A stretch of DNA of 23,199 bases, taken from contig CAUZSM010000015.1 in NCBI GenBank assembly GCA_963582685.1, positions 1-23,199 of the forward strand, read 5' to 3'. The notes beneath the pieces are model-generated. The model was not told the origin of the DNA and did not search any database. It worked only from the letters and a program-made list of their open reading frames with translations. Numbering within the stretch: position 1 is the stretch's first letter; every line of letters begins with the position of its first letter. The position numbers and the translations under genes were made by a program. This stretch comes from CAUZSM01 sp963582685. Its GTDB lineage: Archaea > Thermoplasmatota > Poseidoniia > Poseidoniales > Thalassarchaeaceae. Shown one piece after another: positions 15,961 through 22,970 of this stretch.

Positions 15961-17692
15961 TGACATACGGCATATCTAGGTCTAATTGGACGATATACAG
16001 GCCAGTAGTGATGCACGAGAGGTAGGTGTACCCCTCATGATATTCAGCCGCCCAAATGAACGGCGTCCATCCGAAGTCGTAGTAAGAACTCTCAAGGGGT
16101 TCACCGTCTGCTCCGTGCGGCAGATGAAAACCGACAGTAGCATCGGCATGAACATCAGTTTTGTTTCCATCTTCAAGCCCAGCGGCCATCAGCGTCTCGA
16201 TGTCAATAACCCACAGACCAGCATGGTAACTTCCGAGGTAGATTCTGCCATCCCAAGCCCCACCGTGGCTATTATCAGGCAATCCGGGAAGTCCGGTCTG
16301 GAAAATAGCAGTATCCGCATTGTGTGGGCTGAACAGCAGCCATTCTTCCCCTCCAGGGATGAAATGCTCCCAAGCGAATGGATTTTCCCAGCCATGAATC
16401 AGTTTCGGTAGGAATCGAACATTTCCATTGACCTCCTCATATTCGGTGGTGTCCAGCAGATAGACCATTCCGGTGCCGACACTTGTCTGCAATACCTCTG
16501 TGGCGAGGAGAGTAAGGTGCATCTTGCCCATAGGGTAACCAAGGTGGCTTGCATCAACCATCTTGTCAATTGGTTCAGCGTAATGGATGTAGGATGACCT
16601 GCCTCCGTTCTCGTTACCAGTAGTTCCGCTATCTGGTTCTCCATCACCGTCGAAGTCCTCAAAATCCATCCACAGTCCGACTTCTGGAGCTCGCCACATG
16701 CAACCAGCCTGTGTCCCACCAGATGCTCGGCAAAGCGAGCCATGCCAGAGATATTCGGCCAGATCATTGCCTGGGTGTGGTACATCGCTGACATCAAAGA
16801 TTCTCAAGCCGGCTTCCCAATATGCGCCGTAGACGTAGGTACGACCGAATCGAGGGTCGTTTGTATCCTCTCCCGGCCAAGATTGCACTGTCATATCGTG
16901 AATGTAGACCCATCCACCTCGCGTGGTTTCCCACGACACTTCCGCTTCACCCACCTTGACGATTCTAGGCAGGTCACCGTAAGCGGCGAAATTCAGGTGC
17001 GCGATTGTAATGCCGCCACAAGCATCACCCTGCCCGATGTCGCATTGTTCGTAATCCGGGTTTGCGACAAAGATGTACCATTCATTGTCAATCATGTGCG
17101 TATACAGGTTGTGGGGGCCGCTCGGATGGTCGGCATCATACCAAGAGTCTACCCAACTCGGGTCGGATTTGTCAGTCACATCGACCAATGTCACTGTGAC
17201 CTGTGCCGGATCTTCCCATGCACCAACGTTAGGGTCTGCAGAACCGGCGTCGACAATTTGGTTCTGTATGATGACATATTCACGACTATTGTATTCGAGA
17301 TACTTAACGTCGAGAACCTGAGTGTTGGGGTCGTAATAGACACCTGTCACTGTGGTATTCTCTGGGTTGGATACATCGACGATGTGCATCTCTTTCCAGC
17401 CAGCGATGTAGGCGTAGGTTTTCCCATCTGGTGATTCTGCTACCTGAATTTCTGCATTCCCCGGCTCGGTGAGTTTGTTGAATGATACTGGCTGGATATT
17501 TTCTGTGTAATTCATGTGTGAACTTGCATTACGGTGATCATGTTCTTCATCCTGCATCAGCGGGTCGCCGACCAAGTCAAGTTGGTCTGAATCAGCGTCA
17601 TTGTCAACACCGAGAGTGATTAGCGCAAAGGCTCCGAGCATCGTGCTACCTAGCAATAGAAGCACGGCCAATGCTACTGCCTTGACGTCCAT
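15956..17692 (-). CDS. LVIVD-repeat beta-propeller protein, membrane-anchored (copy 2)
   Basis: About 578 residues from ATG 17692. A hydrophobic N-terminal helix (about residues 4-27, VALAVLLLLGSTMLGAFALI) acts as signal or anchor, followed by an acidic stretch and the propeller. Repeats are MHIVDVSNPE (about residue 99), GLRIFDVSD (about 294), GLWVIDIETL (about 490) and GLYIVQLDLD (about 565). The segments AYWEAGLRIFDVSD, HFIPGG and SPHNADTA match AYWDAGLRIVDVSD, HYIPGG and SPHNGDTG of copy 1, which shows paralogy. ATG 17731 adds 13 residues (MDKTKPTRRFGAA) with basic charges that would suit a signal anchor, but it leaves no room for a promoter; ATG 17692 stands about 30 bases from a good AT-rich element. 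The open frame up to 17959 overlaps the divergent gene and is not real. No enzyme motif is seen. Confidence 0.85.
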   Translation of the reverse strand: MDVKAVALAVLLLLGSTMLGAFALITLGVDNDADSDQLDLVGDPLMQDEEHDHRNASSHMNYTENIQPVSFNKLTEPGNAEIQVAESPDGKTYAYIAGWKEMHIVDVSNPENTTVTGVYYDPNTQVLDVKYLEYNSREYVIIQNQIVDAGSADPNVGAWEDPAQVTVTLVDVTDKSDPSWVDSWYDADHPSGPHNLYTHMIDNEWYIFVANPDYEQCDIGQGDACGGITIAHLNFAAYGDLPRIVKVGEAEVSWETTRGGWVYIHDMTVQSWPGEDTNDPRFGRTYVYGAYWEAGLRIFDVSDVPHPGNDLAEYLWHGSLCRASGGTQAGCMWRAPEVGLWMDFEDFDGDGEPDSGTTGNENGGRSSYIHYAEPIDKMVDASHLGYPMGKMHLTLLATEVLQTSVGTGMVYLLDTTEYEEVNGNVRFLPKLIHGWENPFAWEHFIPGGEEWLLFSPHNADTAIFQTGLPGLPDNSHGGAWDGRIYLGSYHAGLWVIDIETLMAAGLEDGNKTDVHADATVGFHLPHGADGEPLESSYYDFGWTPFIWAAEYHEGYTYLSCITTGLYIVQLDLDMPYVT

Positions 17693-17716
17693 GGCGGCCC
17701 CGAACCTGCGAGTCGG

Positions 17717-17727
17717 TTTTGTTTTAT
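17717..17727. promoter_or_regulatory. Shared AT-rich element serving two divergent genes
   Basis: TTTTGTTTTAT is the only AT-rich run between the divergent LVIVD copy 2 and cupredoxin-like copy 2. Its TTTTAT part lies 25 bases from ATG 17750 on the plus strand, and its complement ATAAAACAAAA lies about 30 bases from ATG 17692 on the minus strand. Both distances fit leaderless archaeal mRNAs. Confidence 0.45.
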
Positions 17728-17749
17728 CCATGAAGCGGTAGCCGACACC

Positions 17750-18382
17750 ATGACCGTACCCCGCCGTGCCGCAGGTACATTCAGCCTCATGCTGATACTC
17801 ATTTTCCCCCTGTTTGCGATGCCTGTGGCAGCACACGACCCTTCCACCTACACGGTCATCGTTCGCGAAGGCAATCACTCCCCGAATCAGGTGAGCATCA
17901 TCGTGAGTGATACCGTCCAATATTACAATGTGGATGACCGTGAGAACATCACTCACCACATTGGTTTGGACCTCAACGATGACGGCGATTTCGATGACGA
18001 GAACGAGTTCTCATCAGGGCTATTGAGTGGAGTTTGTGATTGGGATAATGATTCGAGTTGTCGTCGATCTTGGTCACTCCCCTTCAACAGTTCTGAAATG
18101 GCCGGAGAATACGCTCTGACCGACTATGTCTCCGATGGAACCGAGATTCACATATTGCTTGATGTTGCCAGCGATTCCCACTCTCCTGACATCGGTGAGT
18201 GTTTCGGTGCAGATTGCGATGAAGAACCTCAGGCAGACCTCACTGGTGAGTTAGAAACCACACAGTTGCTATTGGTTGGAGGAATAGTCATCATGATTCT
18301 GGCGATACTCTTGGGAATTTGGATTGTAGATGAGAATTCTAATCGAGATTCACTACCTCTTGGGTATGATGAGGAATCCTGA
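17750..18382 (+). CDS. Cupredoxin-like membrane-anchored exported protein (copy 2)
   Basis: 210 residues. Signal peptide with basic start (MTVPRRAAG) and cleavage near VAA-HD at residue 28, then a beta-sandwich-like domain starting TYTVIVREGNHSPNQVSIIV and SDTVQYYN, an acidic linker (CDEEPQADL), one membrane helix (about residues 166-188, TQLLLVGGIVIMILAILLGI) and an acidic tail ending YDEES. The layout and the DEEPQ linker match copy 1 at 13284. NITHHIGLD places histidines where the first cupredoxin copper ligand would be, but the C-x(n)-H-x(n)-M loop is missing. A calcium-loop-like DLNDDGDFDDENE follows. Two cysteine pairs (CDWDNDSSC and CFGADC) could form disulfides. It is convergent with the Frag1-like gene, with 2 bases between the stops, and divergent from LVIVD copy 2. 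Function unknown; a partner of the LVIVD proteins is the simplest guess. Confidence 0.8.
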   Translation: MTVPRRAAGTFSLMLILIFPLFAMPVAAHDPSTYTVIVREGNHSPNQVSIIVSDTVQYYNVDDRENITHHIGLDLNDDGDFDDENEFSSGLLSGVCDWDNDSSCRRSWSLPFNSSEMAGEYALTDYVSDGTEIHILLDVASDSHSPDIGECFGADCDEEPQADLTGELETTQLLLVGGIVIMILAILLGIWIVDENSNRDSLPLGYDEES

Positions 18383-18384
18383 CC

Positions 18385-19131
18385 TCATTCTTCTTCCGAT
18401 TGCCCGGAAGATGCCATCGCAATCGCAGGTATCAGAGTCAGCATCGATATTTCCGATGAGAAGGTAAGAGTCCACTCAAAGAGTGCGGATTCAACGAGGT
18501 GTCCGGTGCCGACAAAGACAGTCATCAGTAGGTATGAGACGAGCCCTACAGCAAATAGTAGCCAGCGAACTCGTGTGATAGGGTGCCCCCTCCAGTAAAC
18601 TCCACTGTCCAAAGGAGCCCGAGCCACAGCATTCACCGCCATCCATAGGAGGCTGCCTTGGAAGATAATCAACGCATAGAAGACATGCGGCACAATATCA
18701 GTGTTGAATGGGTGGCGAGTAATCATCACTAATGAAATCCCCATCACTACCGCTGTGATTCCTTGAACCACGTTCGCGAGATGTCGCAACACCGATGCGT
18801 CAATCGCAGTGAGTGATTTCCGGGAACGAAGGAACATCTCAACACCCAGTAGGCCTAGCAAGATACCTCCAATGGATAGTCCAACATCGAAAATTGCTTT
18901 CTCTGGATAATATGCTCCGGCAGATGAAATGAATGGTGGTAAACCATCTGGGAAATCAATGTGCGTCGCATTACCGGGAAATTGTTCGGAGTAATGCACA
19001 GGATTGTCTCGTTTCCCGCTGAAGTCCATTTGCATAATCGCTTGGCTGACAATGCATGTGCCGACAATCAATACGACACCAGCGATGATTACTCGCTTGA
19101 ATGCCTCATCGCTCACCAAGGAGTCCTTCAT
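18385..19131 (-). CDS. Frag1/DRAM/Sfk1-like multi-pass membrane protein
   Basis: 248 residues with about six hydrophobic helices. The segment PFISSAGAYYPEKAIFDVG lies after the first helix and resembles the hallmark loop of the Frag1/DRAM/Sfk1 family (P-x-IS-x-x-G-x-x-PE), and H-x-x-FY in a later helix (PHVFYALIIF) fits as well. In eukaryotes these proteins act in lipid-related signalling, GPI-anchor maturation and autophagy; the role in archaea is not known to me. ATG 19131 shares its A with the TGA of the Nudix gene and has GGAGGG six bases upstream, so translation is likely coupled; GTG 19134 is a less likely start. It is the last gene of the mdh-PAP2-Nudix run. The stop is 2 bases from that of the convergent cupredoxin-like gene. 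Confidence 0.75.
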   Translation of the reverse strand: MKDSLVSDEAFKRVIIAGVVLIVGTCIVSQAIMQMDFSGKRDNPVHYSEQFPGNATHIDFPDGLPPFISSAGAYYPEKAIFDVGLSIGGILLGLLGVEMFLRSRKSLTAIDASVLRHLANVVQGITAVVMGISLVMITRHPFNTDIVPHVFYALIIFQGSLLWMAVNAVARAPLDSGVYWRGHPITRVRWLLFAVGLVSYLLMTVFVGTGHLVESALFEWTLTFSSEISMLTLIPAIAMASSGQSEEE

Positions 19132-19910
19132 CACCTACCCTCCATTAGTTGAGACAGTGCATCGAGGTCGAATAGTGATGCCGCTACCTGCACCGCCTCA
19201 TCGAGTTCAAACCACTTGACCTCGTCGATTTCATCATCTTTGAGTTTGAAGTCATCTGAGCTCGGGTCGATGTCGACGAGATAGGTGAATGAAACAAAGT
19301 TGATTCCCTCTGAAGTGAAGATTCTTGACTGAACGAATGAGAAATCCTCACCCTCGCGCGGCTCTGCTGATTCCCCATGCGGGTCTCCAACATCAATGGA
19401 AATGCCAAGTTCTTCCGCCGCCTCGCGCGCGACTCCATCACGCGGGTGTTCCGCATAATCGAGGAAACCACCGCACAGAGTCCAATGCCCTGTGAAAAAG
19501 CCACGCTTGACTTTCGCCATCAGGACCTGTCCACTTGGGTTGCGCAGAATGACCTTTGCAACCAGTCGGTGCATGCTGCGGTATACCGATTCCCGTGCGG
19601 CTGGATGAACAGCCGAGTCTGAGGGAATTGTATCCTTCCACGCCCAATGTTCTGGCCAGACAATGTCAGGCAGGGCGTGGATAACCTCGAATCGCTCATC
19701 GCCGAGTGAGAATCGATTTCTCCTTCTCTCATGCCATGCGATTCCGAGCGATTCGACTTCTTTTTGGGTCGGTAATCGGAGCAGCCATGACCTGTCATCT
19801 CGTTGTGGCCATTCAGTCCTGCCCATTTCGGCAAGCATGGGCCCAGCACCATTTGAATCAACGAGCAAGACCTTGCCGTCGTGTTCGAGATAGAGCAGTT
19901 CCTGCATCAT
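19131..19910 (-). CDS. Nudix hydrolase with an unassigned N-terminal domain
   Basis: 259 residues. The Nudix box is complete: a Gly in CGGFLDYAE, then x7, then REAAEELG, matching G-x5-E-x7-REUxEExGU (about residues 158-180). Such enzymes hydrolyse nucleoside diphosphates linked to another group; the substrate cannot be read from the box. The first ~125 residues (MMQELLYLEHDGKVLLVD, later ERFEVIHALPDIVWPE) form a region I do not recognise, twice the length a simple Nudix protein needs; no zinc-ribbon cysteines of the NudC type are seen. ATG 19910 is followed by a second ATG at 19907, with GAGGGAGA just upstream serving as ribosome-binding site for either. The gene lies 48 bases after the PAP2 gene and overlaps the start of the Frag1-like gene by 1 base, which indicates one operon. 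Confidence 0.9.
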   Translation of the reverse strand: MMQELLYLEHDGKVLLVDSNGAGPMLAEMGRTEWPQRDDRSWLLRLPTQKEVESLGIAWHERRRNRFSLGDERFEVIHALPDIVWPEHWAWKDTIPSDSAVHPAARESVYRSMHRLVAKVILRNPSGQVLMAKVKRGFFTGHWTLCGGFLDYAEHPRDGVAREAAEELGISIDVGDPHGESAEPREGEDFSFVQSRIFTSEGINFVSFTYLVDIDPSSDDFKLKDDEIDEVKWFELDEAVQVAASLFDLDALSQLMEGR

Positions 19911-19958
19911 TCTCCCTCTTGCGGCTGCCGTCCTCCGATGAAGAACCCGCCGCAGGTC

Positions 19959-20672
19959 TCATTCGCTTTCATCCGCGGCGATTTGTGGATTTGCGGCCGG
20001 TATGTGTTCATGTAACCAGAGAGAAGCCGATAGCAGGGCAAGTCCTGTAAGCAGGCCGGCGATGGTATCGCTGAACCAGTGTACGCCGCCGACAATTCTA
20101 CCAACTGCGGTAATTATTGGTATGCCGATGAGTAGCCCGCTAGCCATCTTGGCCTCCGTCAGTCGAGAAGCGATGCGAGCAGCAGTGGTGTCAGAGCCGT
20201 CAGCCAACTTCGGTAGCCATACCAGCAGAACAAGGCCGAGCAGGACGACGGAAATCGCCACATGTCCGCTCGGCCATGCGAAACTATCCATAAAATCCAG
20301 AGCGTATTCTGGGCGCTGACGCCCGAGATTAATCTTCAGCATGCGGACGATTTTCCATGAAGTTGCTAGAGTGAATAGACACAGCACACCTTCGAATCGG
20401 TATCCACGACTCCACAAAGATACGAACATGATCATTCCTAGAGCAATGGATAACTCGGAATGTCCGAAGAAGGCCAATCCCTCACGAGCAAATATCCGCA
20501 CCGATTCTGAATCGCCAATCATGGCGTGAAGCCAGCTGTCCACTCCTGAATCCAATGCATCAAATAATTCTGAAGACTTCTGCATGATGACATCCTGTGC
20601 CAATAGGACGATGCTGGTGAGCCAGAACAGACGCGTATCAGCCAACTGCGACCTCAGACGGTCGACGCTCAC
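19959..20672 (-). CDS. PAP2-superfamily membrane phosphatase
   Basis: 237 residues from GTG 20672 (TTG 20675 is just upstream). The three signatures of PAP2 lipid phosphatases are present: K-x6-RP in KINLGRQRPE, PSGH in AWPSGHVAISV, and R-x5-H-x3-D in GRIVGGVHWFSD, with the usual leading Ser replaced by Gly. Five or six hydrophobic helices surround them, so it is a polytopic membrane enzyme with its active site at the outer face. Likely substrates are phosphatidate-like lipids or isoprenoid (polyprenyl) phosphates; in an archaeon, recycling of a glycan carrier lipid is plausible but unproven. It starts about 9 bases after the mdh stop and is followed by the Nudix gene, which suggests co-transcription from the mdh promoter. 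Confidence 0.9.
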   Translation of the reverse strand: MSVDRLRSQLADTRLFWLTSIVLLAQDVIMQKSSELFDALDSGVDSWLHAMIGDSESVRIFAREGLAFFGHSELSIALGMIMFVSLWSRGYRFEGVLCLFTLATSWKIVRMLKINLGRQRPEYALDFMDSFAWPSGHVAISVVLLGLVLLVWLPKLADGSDTTAARIASRLTEAKMASGLLIGIPIITAVGRIVGGVHWFSDTIAGLLTGLALLSASLWLHEHIPAANPQIAADESE

Positions 20673-20681
20673 CAACTCACC

Positions 20682-21620
20682 TCAGTATCCGAGAAGTTCG
20701 GAGAGTTGTTGTTTGTAGAATTCACCAGAACCCTGTAGTGAAGCGAGTTCTTCGTCGGTGAGTTCCAATTCGATGATGCTCTCCACTCCAGATGCGCCTA
20801 GAATGACTGGTACTCCGATGTATACGTCTTGCAAGCCGTACTGGCCTGTCAGGTAGGCGCTGCAAGGTAGCAGCCGCTTACGGTCGAGTAGAATTGATTC
20901 TGCCATGATTGCGGCTGCGCTGCCGGGCGCGTAGAACGCGCTTCCTTTTTCCAGAAGCTTGACGATTTCTCCGCCACCACCGGCAGTCCTTTCACAGATG
21001 GCGGTGATTGTGGCATCATCGAGCAGTTGGTCGATGCTGATGCCGCTGACAGTAGTATAGCGAGGCAGCGGTACCATCGTATCGCCGTGGCCGCCGAGTA
21101 CCATTGCAGTAACATCCTCATTGGAACAACCGACGGCGTCGGCCACAAAATGTGTCATTCGAGCACTGTCGAGGATTCCTGCCTGTCCTACCACACGATT
21201 GGATGGGAAACCGGTGACCTTCTGCATGTGGAAAGTCATCAAGTCAAGCGGGTTGGTCACCATCACGATGACTGAATCCGGTGCGTGTTCGCGGATGCCT
21301 GCGCCGACTTGAGAGATAATATCGGCATTCATGCCGATGAGGTCTTCACGGCTCATTCCCGGCTTGCGAGGAAATCCGCTGGTCACCACCACAACATCAG
21401 CGCCCGCGATATCCTCGTAGTTTGAGGTCCCGGTGAGTTTGCCATCATAATTCAGAATCTGCCCAGCTTGGCTCATGTCGAGGGCCTTTCCTTTGGCGAA
21501 TCCCTCGTAGATGTCGAGCAAGACAATCTGTCCGAGGTTTTTCGTGGCCAAGACGAACGCACACGAGGCGCCGACATTACCAGCTCCAATCACAGCAATC
21601 TTTGCCTTTCCGCCGCTCAT
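20682..21620 (-). CDS. mdh: Malate dehydrogenase (LDH-like family)
   Basis: 312 residues, the normal size. It oxidises malate to oxaloacetate with NAD(P)+ in the cytoplasm, in the citric acid cycle. A Rossmann motif GAGNVGAS stands at the N-terminus; the Asp in LLDIYEG after the second strand favours NAD(H). The substrate loop is GFPRKPGMSREDL, whose Arg at the specificity position marks malate rather than lactate dehydrogenase. VTNPLD and the catalytic His in GGHGDTMVPL follow. I chose ATG 21620 (MSGGKAKIAVIG) because AGAGGG lies six bases upstream and homology begins there; ATG 21626 and 21641 are nearby alternatives, and the open frame to 21734 has no homology. It is the first gene of a run with PAP2, Nudix and Frag1-like genes, and divergent from the transhydrogenase genes. 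Confidence 0.96.
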   Translation of the reverse strand: MSGGKAKIAVIGAGNVGASCAFVLATKNLGQIVLLDIYEGFAKGKALDMSQAGQILNYDGKLTGTSNYEDIAGADVVVVTSGFPRKPGMSREDLIGMNADIISQVGAGIREHAPDSVIVMVTNPLDLMTFHMQKVTGFPSNRVVGQAGILDSARMTHFVADAVGCSNEDVTAMVLGGHGDTMVPLPRYTTVSGISIDQLLDDATITAICERTAGGGGEIVKLLEKGSAFYAPGSAAAIMAESILLDRKRLLPCSAYLTGQYGLQDVYIGVPVILGASGVESIIELELTDEELASLQGSGEFYKQQLSELLGY

Positions 21621-21657
21621 CTGCATCCCTCTTGTATTCATGCGCGCCGACACCCGT

Positions 21658-21664
21658 CCATATG
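21658..21664 (-). promoter_or_regulatory. Possible TATA element of mdh
   Basis: CCATATGG is centred about 41 bases upstream of the chosen mdh start, which predicts a start site near 21635 and a leader of about 15 bases carrying the AGAGGG ribosome-binding site. No equally good element is seen for pntAA in the rest of the 186-base divergent region (21621-21806). Confidence 0.3.
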
Positions 21665-21806
21665 GGTTGCTGCTGTTGCCCTCGTTCTGCTCAACACGAT
21701 TTCCCTGTTCAGTCAGGTAACCCGCATGGTTCAAGAACCCGATTCAGGTCGATGCAATCGTACAACCACTACCGACTTGGGGTTGAGAATCGGCGGAGTT
21801 GAGGAA

Positions 21807-22970
21807 ATGAGGTTGGGAGTGCTGATTGAGGCTGGAGATGAGACCAGAGTGGCCATCGTTCCCAACTCGATACCCAAGTTGACGAAACTCGGTTTTGAAG
21901 TAATGGTCGAAGCGGGTGCGGGCATATCAGCCCATCACCCTGATTCTGAATATGAGGGGAAAGGTGCGAAAGTCACATCTCGTGAAGATGCGATGAGTTC
22001 TGACGTCCTAATATGCATCGGCATGCCTGATGTCTCGTCTCTCAAGCAAGGACAGATAGTCGCCTGTGTCGCTGACCCATTCCGCCAGCCTGAACGAGTC
22101 AGGCAGGCCATGGATGCCAAGGTGACCCTACTCAGCATGGACATGATTCCCCGGCGACTCTCACGCGCGCAGGCGATGGACGTGAACTCAAGTCAGGATA
22201 ACCTCGCTGGCTACAAGGCAGTGCTGATGGGTGCTGCCTCAGTTGCTAAGGCAATTCCAATGATGACTACATCTGCTGGTACTGTAAGGCCAGCCAAGTT
22301 CGTCATTATGGGCAGCGGAGTGGCTGGCCTGCAAGCGATTGCAACCGCCAAGAGACTCGGCGCAATCGTTTATGCTTCAGACGTCAGGAAGTCTACGGCC
22401 GAGCAAATCGAATCAGTGGGTGGACGCTTCATTGAAGTCGAGGGCATGGATGACTTCGAGGACGAATCAGGCTACGCTAAGCCATTGACCCCTGAATTCA
22501 TTCAGAAAGTCAACGATACGGTTTGTGAGGTTGCATCCGATGCTGATGTCATCGTGACCACGGCCCGAATCTTTGGCCGCCCTGCGCCTATTACAGTGCC
22601 CGCTTCCGCCGTTGCGAACTTCAAACCGGGCGCAGTAGTGGTCGACATGAATGCAGATGTTGGAGGGAATTGCGAACTAACTTCGCCTGGAGAGATCATC
22701 ACCACTGAGAATGGAGTCATCATCATTGGCACCACCAATCTACCGGGGCTACTCGCATCAACCGCCAGCATGTTGTACTCAAACAATCTCACTAACCTCG
22801 TCACTTCATTTGTCAAGGATGGCGAAATAGTCCTAGACCCGGAGGACGACATTCTGGTCGGAGCACCTGAGGGCAGCGATTTCTACGTATCTGGAATGGG
22901 CGGAGTCCTCGTTTGCTCTGACGGCGAGATTCACCCGAAGCAGACTCGTTTGGCGGAGGTGGTTGAATGA
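21807..22970 (+). CDS. pntAA: NAD(P) transhydrogenase, NAD(H)-binding alpha subunit 1
   Basis: 387 residues, the usual size of the split alpha-1 subunit (domain I). It binds NAD(H) and passes hydride to NADP+ bound by the beta subunit, driven by proton flow through the membrane part. The N-terminus MRLGVLIEAGDETRVAIVP matches the family start, so ATG 21807 is chosen (GAGG just upstream; frame open back to 21468 without homology). Family motifs: RLSRAQAMDVNSSQDNLAGY, the NAD-binding MGSGVAGLQAIATAKRLGA, the DVRKSTAEQIESVG segment and the TTNLPGLLASTASMLYSNN end. It is soluble, without membrane helices, unlike fused PntA. Its stop overlaps the next start (ATGA), so translation with pntAB is coupled. 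Alanine dehydrogenase is the nearest alternative family, but the neighbour settles the call. Confidence 0.95.
   Translation: MRLGVLIEAGDETRVAIVPNSIPKLTKLGFEVMVEAGAGISAHHPDSEYEGKGAKVTSREDAMSSDVLICIGMPDVSSLKQGQIVACVADPFRQPERVRQAMDAKVTLLSMDMIPRRLSRAQAMDVNSSQDNLAGYKAVLMGAASVAKAIPMMTTSAGTVRPAKFVIMGSGVAGLQAIATAKRLGAIVYASDVRKSTAEQIESVGGRFIEVEGMDDFEDESGYAKPLTPEFIQKVNDTVCEVASDADVIVTTARIFGRPAPITVPASAVANFKPGAVVVDMNADVGGNCELTSPGEIITTENGVIIIGTTNLPGLLASTASMLYSNNLTNLVTSFVKDGEIVLDPEDDILVGAPEGSDFYVSGMGGVLVCSDGEIHPKQTRLAEVVE

Noticed and set aside
13862..17692. Possible nitrite-reductase or multicopper-oxidase activity for the LVIVD proteins, suggested by the Sco1 and cupredoxin-like neighbours
   Set aside because: No His-x-His copper motifs of multicopper oxidases or CuA motif is seen; the repeats are of the LVIVD type.
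17693..17959. N-terminal extension of LVIVD copy 2 beyond ATG 17692/17731
   Set aside because: It runs through the signal-peptide region of the divergent cupredoxin-like gene and would bury the membrane anchor inside the protein.
21621..21734. N-terminal extension of malate dehydrogenase
   Set aside because: The Rossmann motif must lie near the N-terminus, and a ribosome-binding site stands directly before ATG 21620.
21468..21806. Upstream extension of the pntAA frame
   Set aside because: It is antisense to mdh, and the family N-terminus starts exactly at ATG 21807.
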